DNA of 64,000 nt from Ramlibacter alkalitolerans (GCF_016722765.1 NZ_JAEQND010000007.1:186001-250000), one strand, 5' to 3'. Positions 16,448 to 25,443 are shown, numbered from the stretch's first letter. A program made the numbers and translations. The notes: generated by a model not told the origin, from the letters alone.

Positions 16448-17113
16448 GTGGACCCCAATACGATCCAGACCCTCCTGATCTACGCCCTGCCGGTGCTTTT
16501 CGCGATCACCGTGCACGAGGCCGCGCACGGCTATGTCGCGCGCCATTTCGGCGACAACACGGCCTACATGATGGGCCGCGTCACGCTCAACCCGTTCAAG
16601 CACATCGATCCCATCGGCACCATCCTGATGCCGCTGATGCTGTACTTCGCGACCTCCGGCAACTTCCTCTTCGGCTATGCCAAGCCGGTGCCGGTGAACT
16701 TCGGCGCGCTGCGCCACCCCAAGCGCGACAGCGTGTGGGTCGCACTGGCCGGACCCGCCTCCAACTTCATCCAGGCGATCCTCTGGGCCCTGCTGTTCAC
16801 CGTCCTGGTCGCGGCCGGCGTCGACGAGCGCTTCTTCCTCCTCATGGCCAAGGCCGGCGTCCTGAGCAACCTGGTGATGTGGGCCTTCAACCTGTTCCCG
16901 CTGCCGCCGCTCGATGGCGGCCGCGTGCTGGTGGGCGTGCTGCCGGCGCGGCAGGCCTATGCCCTGAGCCGCATCGAGCCCTGGGGCTTCTTCATCGTGA
17001 TGGGCCTGGTGGTGGCCGGCGTCGTCAGCACCTTCTGGCTGCGGCCGCTGATCGGGGCCGGCTACTGGATCCTCGACCTGCTGCTTTCCCCCCTGAATTT
17101 CCTGCTTCGTTGA
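16448..17113 (+). CDS. Site-2 protease family (M50) metalloprotease
   Basis: Intramembrane metalloprotease-like protein of 221 residues with about five helices, start GTG 16448. The zinc motif HEAAHG is in the first helix region (about residues 22-27) and the second ligand motif is NLFPLPPLDGGRVL near residue 150. No PDZ or CBS domain is present, so it belongs to the short S2P group found next to trpS in many Burkholderiales. Its substrate is unknown. It ends 4 bases before trpS. Confidence 0.93.
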   Translation: MDPNTIQTLLIYALPVLFAITVHEAAHGYVARHFGDNTAYMMGRVTLNPFKHIDPIGTILMPLMLYFATSGNFLFGYAKPVPVNFGALRHPKRDSVWVALAGPASNFIQAILWALLFTVLVAAGVDERFFLLMAKAGVLSNLVMWAFNLFPLPPLDGGRVLVGVLPARQAYALSRIEPWGFFIVMGLVVAGVVSTFWLRPLIGAGYWILDLLLSPLNFLLR

Positions 17114-17117
17114 CCGC

Positions 17118-18425
17118 ATGAGCGAAACCGTCCGCTACCTCACCGGCATCACCACCACGGGCACGCCGCACCTGGGCAACTACGTGGGCGCGATCCGCCC
17201 CGCGGTGCAGGCCAGCCGCCGCGCCGGCGCCGAGAACTTCTACTTCCTGGCCGACTACCACGCGCTGATCAAGTGCGACGAGCCGGCGCGCATCCAGCGC
17301 TCCACGCTGGAGATCGCCGCCTGCTGGCTGGCCGCGGGGCTGGACCCCGAGCAGGTCTTCTTCTACCGCCAGTCCGACATCCCCGAGGTGACGGAGCTGA
17401 CCTGGCTGCTCACCTGCGTCACCGGCAAGGGCGTGCTCAATCGCGCCCACGCCTACAAGGCGCAGGTCGACAAGAACACGGCGGCCGGCGCCGACGTCGA
17501 CACCGACGTCACCATGGGCCTGTTCATGTACCCGGTGCTGATGGCCGCCGACATCCTGATGTTCCAGGCGCACCGCATCCCGGTCGGCCGCGACCAGGTG
17601 CAGCACATCGAGATGGCGCGCGACATGGCGCAGAGCTTCAACCACCTGTACGGCGAGCACCTGGTGCTGCCGGAAGCGCAGATCGACGAATCGGTGGCCC
17701 TGCTGCCCGGCCTGGACGGCCGGAAGATGAGCAAGAGCTACGACAACGTGATCGGCCTGTTCAGCCCGCGCGAGCAGGTGCGCAAGCAGATCTTCTCGAT
17801 CGTGACGGATTCGCGCGCCCCCGGCGAGCCCAAGGAGGCGGAAGGCTCGGCGCTGTTCCAGATCTTCCAGGCCTTCGCCTCGCCGCAGGAAACGCAGGCG
17901 CTGCGCGAGGCCTACGCCGCCGGCATCGCCTGGTCCGATGCCAAGCAGCTGCTGTTCGAGCGCATCGACCGCGAGATCGCGCCCATGCGCGCGAAGTACG
18001 AGCACCTGGTCGCGCACCCGCAGGAACTCGAGGACGTGCTGCAGGCCGGCGCCGCCAAGGCGCGCACCCGTGCCACGCCGCTGATGCGCGAACTGCGCGA
18101 GGCCGTCGGCCTGCGCCGGCTGGCTAGCGTGGCGGCGGGCGCGAAGAAGGACAAGGGCAAGGCCAGCCTGCCGGCCTTCAAGCAGTACCGCGAGGCCGAC
18201 GGGCTGTTCTACTTCAAGTTCGTCGACGCGCAGGGCCGGCTGCTGCTGCAAAGCGCCGGCTTCGCCTCGCCCAGGGAAGCGGGGCAGGTCATCGCCGCGC
18301 TCAAGGCTGCGCAGACCCTGCCGCAGGACGGCAAGGCCGCCCCCGCCGAGGGCGTGCTGCCTCAGCAGGTGGAAGCGGCGCTGAAGGAGCTTGCCGATGC
18401 CGCAAACGAAGGTGTTAACACCTAA
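17118..18425 (+). CDS. trpS: Tryptophan--tRNA ligase
   Basis: Charges tRNA-Trp with tryptophan; cytoplasmic class I synthetase. The 435 residues exceed the roughly 330 of E. coli TrpS. The Rossmann core has the HIGH-equivalent GTPHLGNYVGA and the KMSKS loop GRKMSKSYDN. A C-terminal extension of about 90 residues after the anticodon-binding part (from VAAGAKKDKGKAS) contains a small domain (FYFKFVDAQGRLLLQSAGFASPREAGQVIAAL) like the DUF1508/YegP fold, which some betaproteobacterial TrpS proteins carry. Confidence 0.97.
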   Translation: MSETVRYLTGITTTGTPHLGNYVGAIRPAVQASRRAGAENFYFLADYHALIKCDEPARIQRSTLEIAACWLAAGLDPEQVFFYRQSDIPEVTELTWLLTCVTGKGVLNRAHAYKAQVDKNTAAGADVDTDVTMGLFMYPVLMAADILMFQAHRIPVGRDQVQHIEMARDMAQSFNHLYGEHLVLPEAQIDESVALLPGLDGRKMSKSYDNVIGLFSPREQVRKQIFSIVTDSRAPGEPKEAEGSALFQIFQAFASPQETQALREAYAAGIAWSDAKQLLFERIDREIAPMRAKYEHLVAHPQELEDVLQAGAAKARTRATPLMRELREAVGLRRLASVAAGAKKDKGKASLPAFKQYREADGLFYFKFVDAQGRLLLQSAGFASPREAGQVIAALKAAQTLPQDGKAAPAEGVLPQQVEAALKELADAANEGVNT

Positions 18426-18468
18426 CTCCTCACGCGTGAAGCGTTATCCTTGACGGCTAGTCGCAGGA

Positions 18469-19080
18469 ATGACATTGAACCCTACCATGAACGTGTACGT
18501 CATCGACGACCACCCGCTGATGCGGGAAGCGGTCGTGATGCTGATGCGCCGGATGCGCCCCGGTGCCAACGTCGTCGAGCTCGATCGCATCGGTGGGATC
18601 GAGGCCGCGGTGAAGCAGCACGGCGCGCCGGACCTGATCACGCTCGACCTGAAGCTGCCGGACACCACCGGCACTTCGGGCGTGCATGAACTCAAGAACC
18701 TGTTCCCGGAAACGCCGCTGGCCGTGCTCTCCGCCTCGCCCTCGAGCGACGCGGAAGAGGCCTGCATCGAGGCCGGCGCCGACATCTACATCGAGAAGTC
18801 CTCGGGTGCGCAGGAGATCGGCAACGCCTTGCGCGCGCTGCTCTCCGCCGACGGCCAGTTCGAGGAACTCGCACCCACGGACAACAAGCTGTCCAAGCGC
18901 CAGAAGCAGTTGATCGTGATGCTCGATCGCGGGCTGTCCAATCGCGAGATCGCCGACGAACTCGGGATCAGCGAGCACACGGTCAAGGTGCACCTGTGGC
19001 GCCTGTTCCGCCGGCTCGGGGTCAAGAGCCGCACCCAGACGATCCACTACGCGCGCACCCACGGCCTGCTGGCCAGCTGA
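18469..19080 (+). CDS. NarL/LuxR-family response regulator
   Basis: Response regulator of 203 residues. The receiver has VIDDHPLM and the phospho-acceptor Asp60 (ITLDLKLPD); the usual Lys is kept in IYIEKSSG. The C-terminal LuxR helix-turn-helix is clear (LSKRQKQLIVMLDRGLSNREIADELGI split over two helices, then EHTVKVHLWRLFRRLG). ATG 18487 is an alternative start six codons inside. It converges on the histidine-kinase gene with a 16-base gap and the two may form a split two-component pair, which is inferred from position only. Confidence 0.93.
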   Translation: MTLNPTMNVYVIDDHPLMREAVVMLMRRMRPGANVVELDRIGGIEAAVKQHGAPDLITLDLKLPDTTGTSGVHELKNLFPETPLAVLSASPSSDAEEACIEAGADIYIEKSSGAQEIGNALRALLSADGQFEELAPTDNKLSKRQKQLIVMLDRGLSNREIADELGISEHTVKVHLWRLFRRLGVKSRTQTIHYARTHGLLAS

Positions 19081-19096
19081 AGCCCCCGCCGGGCGA

Positions 19097-20530
19097 TCAG
19101 GGCCCGGTGGCTTCCTCGTGCTCCGGGTACAGCTGCGCCATCGCGGCACTGGCGCGCTCGCTCGCTTCGTGGGCGTCGGTCGGCTGCAGCTGCAGGCGGA
19201 ACACCGTGCCGCGGCCGACGCGGGAGCGCAACGTGAGCGGATGCCCCAGGATGTGCGTCAGCCGCGCCACGATGTACAGCCCGAGCCCGAAGCCTTCCTC
19301 GGTGCCGCTGTGCCCCGGCACCTTGTAGAACTCGCGGAAGATCTCCCGCTGGTGCGCCGGCGCGATGCCGGCACCCGTGTCCCAGATCTCGATGCGCATG
19401 CCGGCCGGCGTGCAGCGCGAAGCCACCAGCACGCCGCCCTTCTGCGTGTACTTCACCGCGTTGGAGATGAGGTTGCCGACGACGCGCTGCAGCAGGATCG
19501 GGTCGGAGCGGACGGTTCCCGGGCACACGTGCATGCGCAGCGCCAGGCCCTTGGCCTGGCACAGGGGCCGGTACTGCAGCTCCAGGCTGCGCAGCAGCTT
19601 GGCGAGATCCACCGCCTCCACGTTCAGCCGCACCTTGCCCGAGTCGAGCCGCGCCAGGTCGAACAGTGAATCGAACAGGTGGTTGACGGCCTTGGTCGCC
19701 GCCACGATCTTGGGCGCCAGCTCGTTCACCAGTTCCGGCTCGCCGCGCAGCCAGTCGGCGTACAGCCCCAGCGCGTGCACCGGCTGCCGGATGTCGTGGG
19801 CGGCGCTGGCCAGGAAGCGGTTCTTGATCTCCACGGCGTCCAGCGCCGCCTGCGTCTGGCGGGTGAGGGACTCGATCAGCTGCATGTTGCGGTACTGCAG
19901 CTCGAAGTTGCGCCGCAGCGTCTCGTGCAGGCGCTCGCCCGCGATGCGCAGCACCTGCCAGAAGATCACGAGCAGCAGTGCCACCCACCAGTGGTACACG
20001 GGGCCCTGCAGCTGCAGTTCGACCACCATGCGCCACGCCATGACGGCCAGCGAGGTGCCGGCCAGGATGTCCAGGTAGGCCCGCATCACGCCGAGGCGCG
20101 CCGACAGGCTGTTGATCGAGAACATCGCCAGCCCCGCCATGATCAGCCAGCAGATGTACTGGTCGCCCAGGGGCGAGCGGTCGAAATAGAGCTCGGTCGT
20201 GAGACCCCAGACCAGCGCCGAGACCGGCCACACCCACAGGCGGCGGCGGAAGAACGCCAGGTGCGCCTGCGTCGGCTGCCCCATGACCTGGGTGCGGTAC
20301 TCCTGGATCACCCACAGGCGCCAGGCGGCCACCGCCACCCAGACCACGACCCAGGCGATCAGGCGCTCCGGTTCGTTGTCGTCCGACAGGATGCCCACCA
20401 CCATCGCCACCAGCAACAGCGCCAGCCACTGGGTACTGCGCTGCGTGCGCATCAGGCTGCGAACCAGTTCGCCCTCCACCCACTCTCGTTCGGCCGATGT
20501 GGCGGGGGCGGGCAGGGACTCCGGTTTCAT
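19097..20530 (-). CDS. Membrane-bound histidine kinase
   Basis: Sensor kinase of 477 residues. About six to seven hydrophobic segments lie between residues 33 and 192 with no large periplasmic loop, so a membrane-embedded signal is likely. The phospho-acceptor box is SAAHDIRQPVHAL with His245, followed by NLISNAVKYTQKGG, DTGAGIAP and FGLGLYIVARL. The HDIRQP variant of the H-box is shared with kinases that pair with NarL-type regulators. The likely partner is the convergent regulator at 18469. No receiver or Hpt domain is attached. Confidence 0.93.
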   Translation of the reverse strand: MKPESLPAPATSAEREWVEGELVRSLMRTQRSTQWLALLLVAMVVGILSDDNEPERLIAWVVVWVAVAAWRLWVIQEYRTQVMGQPTQAHLAFFRRRLWVWPVSALVWGLTTELYFDRSPLGDQYICWLIMAGLAMFSINSLSARLGVMRAYLDILAGTSLAVMAWRMVVELQLQGPVYHWWVALLLVIFWQVLRIAGERLHETLRRNFELQYRNMQLIESLTRQTQAALDAVEIKNRFLASAAHDIRQPVHALGLYADWLRGEPELVNELAPKIVAATKAVNHLFDSLFDLARLDSGKVRLNVEAVDLAKLLRSLELQYRPLCQAKGLALRMHVCPGTVRSDPILLQRVVGNLISNAVKYTQKGGVLVASRCTPAGMRIEIWDTGAGIAPAHQREIFREFYKVPGHSGTEEGFGLGLYIVARLTHILGHPLTLRSRVGRGTVFRLQLQPTDAHEASERASAAMAQLYPEHEEATGP

Positions 20531-20750
20531 CGTCCGAGTCTAGAACATCGCCTGTCTGCAGCTTCCGATGCTGCGCGCGCGTGCGAAGGACCTCACCGAC
20601 ATAGCTAGAGGCATCGTCCTACAAGCTGCGCAGCGCATTGCGCACAGACTCTGCCGTTGCGTTGGCCTGACGCCCACCAAGCCGGCAACGCAAGACCCTG
20701 GACAGCGGGCGAGCCCCCCGCGTTCGCAGACCAACCTAGACGAGGACCCC

Positions 20751-20984
20751 ATGGAACAATCCGTCCACGATGCCGACAACATGAAGCCCGCCACGAAGAA
20801 GTCGCTGCGCGGTTTCGCTGCGATGGATCCGCAGCGCCAGCGCGAGATCGCCAGCCTCGGCGGCCGCGCGGCGCACCAGAGCGGCCACGCGCACGAGTTC
20901 ACCAGCGAGGAAGCGCGCGCCGCCGGCAAGAAGCGCCACGCACGCGCGACGGCGTCCGCCGTCAGCGAAGCTCCCCGCGCCTGA
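20751..20984 (+). CDS. Small KGG-repeat stress protein
   Basis: Hydrophilic 77-residue protein of the KGG (GsiB-like) group. The repeat core is GFAAMDPQRQREIASLGGRA followed by AHEFTSEEARAAGKK. Such proteins are hydrophilins linked to desiccation and general stress in Bacillus GsiB and E. coli YciG. It starts at ATG 20751 with GAGGA four bases upstream. It opens the stress-flavoured stretch that includes Ku, BON and ChaB proteins. Confidence 0.82.
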   Translation: MEQSVHDADNMKPATKKSLRGFAAMDPQRQREIASLGGRAAHQSGHAHEFTSEEARAAGKKRHARATASAVSEAPRA

Positions 20985-21314
20985 TCCCCGCGGGCAACGG
21001 ACCACGCGCTGCGCGCCAGGCTCCGCGGGCCGCCAGGCCCGCGCCGGCGCCGATCCGGGGGTGGCTGCCACGCCATCCACACAGGACGCGGGAACCTTGC
21101 CCCTGTCGCTCTGCCCCTCCCCCTCTTCCCCGCCCCTGCGCCGGCCGTGGCCCCCCGCCTCGCCGGCGCAGCCGCTTGCGCCCCGCGGCCTTGCGTCGCG
21201 CCCCGCCCCCGCGCACGTGTCGATGGCTGCCTACAGGACCGGCGGCGCGCGTCCGACACGCTGCGGCCGGGCAACTTCGCAAACTGCCCGGAAACATCCG
21301 CACATACTTTTTCA
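20985..21314. other. Non-coding gap before ku
   Basis: These 330 bases hold no convincing gene. Open frames here lack recognisable domains and ribosome-binding sites. The left half is C-rich low-complexity sequence (runs of CCCC around 21110-21180). The only structure I see is the inverted repeat at 21267-21291 close to ku. Confidence 0.6.
21267..21291. promoter_or_regulatory. Inverted repeat upstream of ku
   Basis: Perfect 7-bp arms CCGGGCA and TGCCCGG with an 11-base spacer end 23 bases before the ku ATG. The position fits an operator or a leader hairpin. No factor can be named. Confidence 0.4.
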
Positions 21315-22322
21315 ATGGCAGATACCAAGGGCATGGCGAAGACTTCCACCCGATCCCTGTGGAAGGGCGCCATCACGTTCGGGCTGGTGCACATCCCGGT
21401 CGGCCTCTATTCGGCGACCGAGGAAACCGACGTCGATTTCGACTGGCTGGACCGCCGCACCCTCGACCCGGTGGGCTACAAGCGCATCAACAAGCGCACC
21501 GGCAAGGAGATAGCCAAGGAGGACGTGGTCAAGGGCGTCCAATTCAGCAAGGGCCAGTACGTGGTGCTGTCGCCGGATGAAATCGCCGAGGCCTACCCCC
21601 GCACCACCCAGACGATCGAGATCGCGGCCTTCATGGACGTGAACGAGGTGCCCTTCGTCTATCTCGAGAAACCCTACTACACGGCACCGATCAACAAGGG
21701 CGAGAAGGTCTATGCCTTGCTGCGCGAGGCCCTCAGGGAAACCGGCAAGGCGGCGCTCGCGCGGGTGGTGATCCGCAGCAAGCAGCACCTGGCGGTGGTG
21801 CTGCCCTGCGGCCCGGCGCTGGTGCTGAACCTGCTGCGCTGGGGCGGCGAGATCCGGTCCTGGGAGGGCCTGAACCTGCCGGCGCAAGGCAAGGCGGCCG
21901 GCATCCGCGACACCGAGCTGGCCATGGCCAGGCACCTGATCGAGGAGATGAGCGGCCACTGGCACGCGGACGAACTGCGCGACAACTTCCACGACGCGGT
22001 GATGAAGCTGGTGGAAGCCAAGGCGAAGGCGGGTGAGGCGAGCACCGTCGAACCGCTGGAGCCGGCCCCCGACGCGCAGGGCGCCGACGTCATCGACCTG
22101 ACCGAATTGCTGCGCCGCAGCCTCAAGGGCGGCGCGAAGGCGGCGCCCGCCCCGGCGCCGGCCAGAGCGCCGGCGCAGAAGGCTGCGAGCCGGTCCCGCA
22201 CCGCCAGCCAGCGGCCGGAGGCGGAACGCGCCGTGGCGGCCGCCAGCCCGCGCAAGAAGGCCGGCAAGTCCGCAGCGAAGAAAAGCCCCCCTGCAACGAC
22301 GCGCGCCAAGCGTGCGGCCTGA
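21315..22322 (+). CDS. ku: Ku protein, non-homologous end joining
   Basis: DNA end-binding protein of 335 residues that works as a homodimer with LigD in bacterial end joining. The Ku core runs from about residue 8 to 255 (SLWKGAITFGLVHIPVGLY, then KRINKRTGKEI and EIAAFMDVNEVPFVYLEKPYY). The last 75 residues are an Ala/Lys/Arg-rich tail (SPRKKAGKSAAKKS) typical of the basic C-terminus that binds DNA. The start at 21315 is chosen for the MADTKG end; ATG 21333 is an alternative. No ligD is present in this window. Confidence 0.96.
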   Translation: MADTKGMAKTSTRSLWKGAITFGLVHIPVGLYSATEETDVDFDWLDRRTLDPVGYKRINKRTGKEIAKEDVVKGVQFSKGQYVVLSPDEIAEAYPRTTQTIEIAAFMDVNEVPFVYLEKPYYTAPINKGEKVYALLREALRETGKAALARVVIRSKQHLAVVLPCGPALVLNLLRWGGEIRSWEGLNLPAQGKAAGIRDTELAMARHLIEEMSGHWHADELRDNFHDAVMKLVEAKAKAGEASTVEPLEPAPDAQGADVIDLTELLRRSLKGGAKAAPAPAPARAPAQKAASRSRTASQRPEAERAVAAASPRKKAGKSAAKKSPPATTRAKRAA

Positions 22323-22333
22323 AGCCCGATCCG

Positions 22334-22834
22334 ATGGACTCCACCCTCTACCTGGCCTTCTGGCTTCTCGCCGTGCTGATCGCGATCGGCGTCCTCAGCT
22401 GGGTGCTGGCGCGCCACCAGGGCCGCCACGACCTGCGCCGCCAGCAGGCCCAGCGCCTGCTGCAGGCCCTGGAACGCTATTCGGAATGGGTGTGCGCCCA
22501 GCGCCTGGCCGCCGTGTTCCAGGGCGAGCCCCCGGAAGCGGCGGAGGCGCTGGACGACGCCTGCACCATCCGCATGGCCTGGTTCCCGGAACTGGCCGGC
22601 GACATGGCGCAGCTGGTGGCCGTCCACAACCGCATCATCAGTTTCCTGGGCACGCAGCAGGCGCTGTGGCTGCGCGACCCCGAGCACTGGCTGGAATCGG
22701 ACCACGACAAGCGCTTCATGGCGCTGTGGCGCCAGCACCGGTTCGCCCTGCAGGCGGTGCTGGCGGGGCTCGAACAGGTGACCAGCGTCAAGATCCAGCC
22801 CGCTGCCCCGCGGCGCGAATCGACTTATGCTTGA
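22334..22834 (+). CDS. Hypothetical membrane-anchored protein
   Basis: Protein of 166 residues with one N-terminal helix (LYLAFWLLAVLIAIGVLSWVLA, about 4-25) followed by a soluble, helical, tryptophan-rich domain (YSEWVCAQRLAAVFQ, IRMAWFPELAGDMAQL, LRDPEHWLESDHDKRF). No family recognised. It starts 11 bases after ku and probably belongs to the same transcript, so a role in stress survival is possible but only by neighbourhood. Confidence 0.75.
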   Translation: MDSTLYLAFWLLAVLIAIGVLSWVLARHQGRHDLRRQQAQRLLQALERYSEWVCAQRLAAVFQGEPPEAAEALDDACTIRMAWFPELAGDMAQLVAVHNRIISFLGTQQALWLRDPEHWLESDHDKRFMALWRQHRFALQAVLAGLEQVTSVKIQPAAPRRESTYA

Positions 22835-22862
22835 ACCTCTTTCCGGCGAAGCGGAGCAACCC

Positions 22863-23339
22863 ATGAGGCCCCTAGGCACCCTTGGCGCAGTGGCAGCCGG
22901 CGCGCTGGCCATGTACTACCTCGACCCAGAGCTGGGGGCGCAGCGCCGCCGGCTGCTGGCCGAACTCGTTCGCAGCGGCCTGCCGCAGGAGAGGCGGCAG
23001 GCTCGCCAGCGCACGCGCGCGTACCACCGCGTCACCCAGGCCGACCCGCAAAGCGACGCCGACCTGCGCGACCAGATCCAGACCCGGCTCGGCCGGCTGG
23101 TGAGCCATCCCGACACGATCGACGTCAGCGTCGACAACGGCGTCGTCCGCCTGGGCGGCCGCGTGCTGTCCAAGGAACGCGACGGCCTGCTGGAGCAGGT
23201 GCAGCAGATGCGCGGCGTGCAGAAGCTGGTGAACGCGATGGCCTCGGTGGACGATCCGCAGGACATGGGTCGGCGGCCCGGGCGCGCCGCCTCGGCGGAG
23301 GAGCCGGCGGCGCCCGGCGAACCGCAGCCGGTTCGCTGA
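22863..23339 (+). CDS. BON-domain protein
   Basis: Protein of 158 residues. An N-terminal Gly/Ala stretch (LGTLGAVAAGALAMYYLDPELG) resembles the membrane-associated start of YtxH-like proteins. The BON domain covers about 65-135 (LRDQIQTRLGRLVSHPDTIDVSVDNGVVRLGGRVL, continuing to VQKLVNAM; motif split here only for description). BON domains bind lipid or envelope surfaces and occur in osmotic-shock proteins such as OsmY. GGAG at 22853-22856 favours ATG 22863 over an in-frame ATG at 22827 that overlaps the previous gene. Confidence 0.85.
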   Translation: MRPLGTLGAVAAGALAMYYLDPELGAQRRRLLAELVRSGLPQERRQARQRTRAYHRVTQADPQSDADLRDQIQTRLGRLVSHPDTIDVSVDNGVVRLGGRVLSKERDGLLEQVQQMRGVQKLVNAMASVDDPQDMGRRPGRAASAEEPAAPGEPQPVR

Positions 23340-23405
23340 GTCCCGGCGCGATCGGTTACGGATCCGGGCCAGCGCCGTCGCTACGATGTGGCCGCCCCCG
23401 ACGCC

Positions 23406-23693
23406 ATGAGCCGAACTGCCTTCTTCGCCGCCGCCGCCGTGCTGGTCAGCCTGGTGCTGCTGGGCCTGTCCATGGTCCTGCACTCCTGGGGCGGCATCGT
23501 GCTGCTGTTGCTCGGCGCCGGCGCGGTCGCGTGGTACCGGGCGCAGGTGGCCGAGGGCGAGGCCGCCGAACGCTTCTTCGGCGACATGGGAGAGGAAACG
23601 CGGCTGACCAACTTCCAGGCCGGTTCGGCCAGCGAGATGCCGCAGGATTCGCGCCTGCCCCGACCGCCCCAGCCGCCCGGCGGCCCGCAGTGA
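23406..23693 (+). CDS. Small two-helix membrane protein
   Basis: Protein of 95 residues with two adjacent hydrophobic segments (about 5-24 and 28-44: FFAAAAVLVSLVLLGLSMVL and GGIVLLLLGAGAVAWY) and a hydrophilic, Pro-rich tail. No family recognised. A GTG at 23388 is an in-frame alternative start. Part of the chain of small genes downstream of ku. Confidence 0.65.
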   Translation: MSRTAFFAAAAVLVSLVLLGLSMVLHSWGGIVLLLLGAGAVAWYRAQVAEGEAAERFFGDMGEETRLTNFQAGSASEMPQDSRLPRPPQPPGGPQ

Positions 23694-23823
23694 CATGGCT
23701 CAGTCGACCTGACCGGCACCCGCGGGGGCGCGGTTCCCACGCGCCGCGCAGGACGCCTCCGACACGCCGGCCGAGCTGACCCTCCTAAGTTGCAGGCAAC
23801 AGCCTGAACTCCTGGAGGTGTCC

Positions 23824-25206
23824 GTGAAAACCATACTGAGATCCACCGCGCTGGCAGCGATGCTGCTGGCGCCCCTGGCCGCGAGCTTCGTCGCGGCGCC
23901 TGCGCAGGCGGCCACCGCCCGCGCCGCCACCCCGCAGATCACGAACATGTCCCTCAACTCGGACTCCGGCCTCTCCCCCGGGGCCACGCTGCGGGTGCAG
24001 TTGTACGCGACGCCGAATGCGCGCCGGGCCACGCTGACGCTGGGGGACAACGGGCCGGCGGTGCAACTGCGCCAGCAGTCGGCCGGCAACTACGCCGGCT
24101 CCTACGTCGTGCGGCGCAGCGACCGCATCGATCCGACGACGCTGATGACCGCGCGGGTGACCTTCGGCGAGCGGGTCTATTCGCGCAAGTTCAACTTCCC
24201 GCCGTCGTTCCAGGCCCTGGCCATGGGCGCGGCCGCGGCGCCGCCTGCTGCCACGGCCCAGGCCCCGGCCATCGAGCGCTTCGTGCTGCGGTCCCCGGGC
24301 CGGCTCGAGCCCGGAAGCGAACTGCGCTTCCGCCTGGTGGGCGCGCCGGGCGGCGATGCCTGGATGGACATCCCGGGCGTGATCCGGGGGGTCGACCTCA
24401 GCGAAGTGCGGCCTGGCGTCTATGAGGGCACCTACACGGTCCGCCGCCGCGACGACCTGGATGCCTTCCGCAATGCCGTCGCCACGCTGCGCAGCGGCAG
24501 CCAGCGCCAGACGGCACGGGTGGACCTGCGCGGCGAGGATCGCGACGTCGGCGCCCGCCGCGACGAGCGCGCGCCGCAGATCAGCGAGCTCACGCCGGCC
24601 AACGGCGAGCGCGTCGCGGAACGGGGCCGCACGCAGGTGCGCGCCCACCTGTCCGACGAAGGCAGCGGCATCGATCCCGCCTCGGTGCGCCTGCGCCTGA
24701 ACGGTCGCGACGTGACCGCCGATGCCCGGGTGACGCCCGAGGAACTGCACTACCGGGCCGACCTCGACCCGGGACGCTATACCGCCGAAGTGACGGTGCG
24801 CGACCAGGCCGGCAACGCCAGCACCAAGAGCTGGTCCTTCGACGTCACGCCGGGCGAGCGCTTCAGCGGGCCGGCGGGCGCCGAGCTGCCGCTGCAGATC
24901 ACCAGCCACAGCAACAACATGGTGGTCGATGCGGCCGGCAACCTGTCCATCCAGGGCCGCACCGTGCCCCACGCGAACGTGCGGGTGCAGGTGGAGGCCG
25001 TGGCCAACGTCGCCGGAGTGCTGGGCGTGACCCAGCCGGTGGCGGACCAGTCCGTGCAGGCGGACCGCAACGGCTACTTCGGCGTGGCCCTCGCGCCGCG
25101 CGGCGGCCTGCCCATTCCGGGGACACGCTACGACCTGCGGGTCACCGCCACCAGCGGCAGCCAGACGGCGGAAGAACACCTCACGCTGATCCAGCGCCAG
25201 GGCTGA
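23824..25206 (+). CDS. Exported multi-domain beta-sandwich protein, hypothetical
   Basis: Secreted protein of 460 residues. A signal peptide (MKTILRSTALAAMLLAPLAA...APAQA) covers about 1-28. The rest looks like four consecutive Ig-like or Big-type beta-sandwich modules: ITNMSLNSDSGLSPGATL, then IERFVLRSPGRLEPGSEL, then PQISELTPANGERVAE with a cadherin-like VRDQAGNASTKSW, and a final carboxypeptidase-regulatory-like module (GNLSIQGRTVPHANVRVQV). The first two modules look like repeats (LSPGATLRVQL and LEPGSELRFRL). GGAGG at 23814-23818 selects the GTG at 23824. No anchor or enzyme motif is seen, so it may be a periplasmic binding or adhesion protein. Confidence 0.75.
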   Translation: MKTILRSTALAAMLLAPLAASFVAAPAQAATARAATPQITNMSLNSDSGLSPGATLRVQLYATPNARRATLTLGDNGPAVQLRQQSAGNYAGSYVVRRSDRIDPTTLMTARVTFGERVYSRKFNFPPSFQALAMGAAAAPPAATAQAPAIERFVLRSPGRLEPGSELRFRLVGAPGGDAWMDIPGVIRGVDLSEVRPGVYEGTYTVRRRDDLDAFRNAVATLRSGSQRQTARVDLRGEDRDVGARRDERAPQISELTPANGERVAERGRTQVRAHLSDEGSGIDPASVRLRLNGRDVTADARVTPEELHYRADLDPGRYTAEVTVRDQAGNASTKSWSFDVTPGERFSGPAGAELPLQITSHSNNMVVDAAGNLSIQGRTVPHANVRVQVEAVANVAGVLGVTQPVADQSVQADRNGYFGVALAPRGGLPIPGTRYDLRVTATSGSQTAEEHLTLIQRQG

Positions 25207-25227
25207 CGCGACGCCGCTTCCCTAGCC

Positions 25228-25250
25228 AGCCCCGCTGCGGCGGGGCTTTT
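25228..25250 (+). terminator. Intrinsic terminator
   Basis: Perfect 8-bp stem AGCCCCGC/GCGGGGCT (25228-25235, 25240-25247) with loop TGCG and a T-rich tail TTTTCTTT. It begins 21 bases after the stop of the exported beta-sandwich gene. Confidence 0.85.
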
Positions 25251-25285
25251 CTTTGTGCGGCCTGACGGGCGGACGGAACACGGGG

Positions 25286-25443
25286 CCGAGCGGGGTTGGC
25301 AGAAGTCCCCGGCTCGGAGATACTTCTTGAAACAGTTGTGAGGAATCAGATTCATCCAGCTGTTCCAGGTTTCGATGTCGTGGGGACGGGCTGCAGACAG
25401 GGCCCGCTGTAAGCCCGGCGCGTTGCGCGCCGGGCTTTTTTTT
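25286..25443 (+). ncRNA. Candidate structured small RNA
   Basis: The plus-strand segment between two intrinsic terminators contains no gene but strong RNA structure. A hairpin lies at 25286-25317 (CCGAGC and GGGG pairing with CCCC and GCTCGG across one bulged G). The segment ends in a second intrinsic terminator (25411-25443). The upstream gene already has its own terminator, so this one implies another transcript starting in between. A TTGAAA box at 25327-25332 has only a weak -10 match 17 bases on. No known RNA family recognised; a leaderless terminator with no RNA is the alternative. Confidence 0.4.
25411..25443 (+). terminator. Strong intrinsic terminator
   Basis: Perfect 12-bp stem AAGCCCGGCGCG/CGCGCCGGGCTT with a 3-base loop TTG and eight T's from 25436. 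The T-run is on the plus strand only, although a minus-strand gene ends nearby at 25458. Confidence 0.9.
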
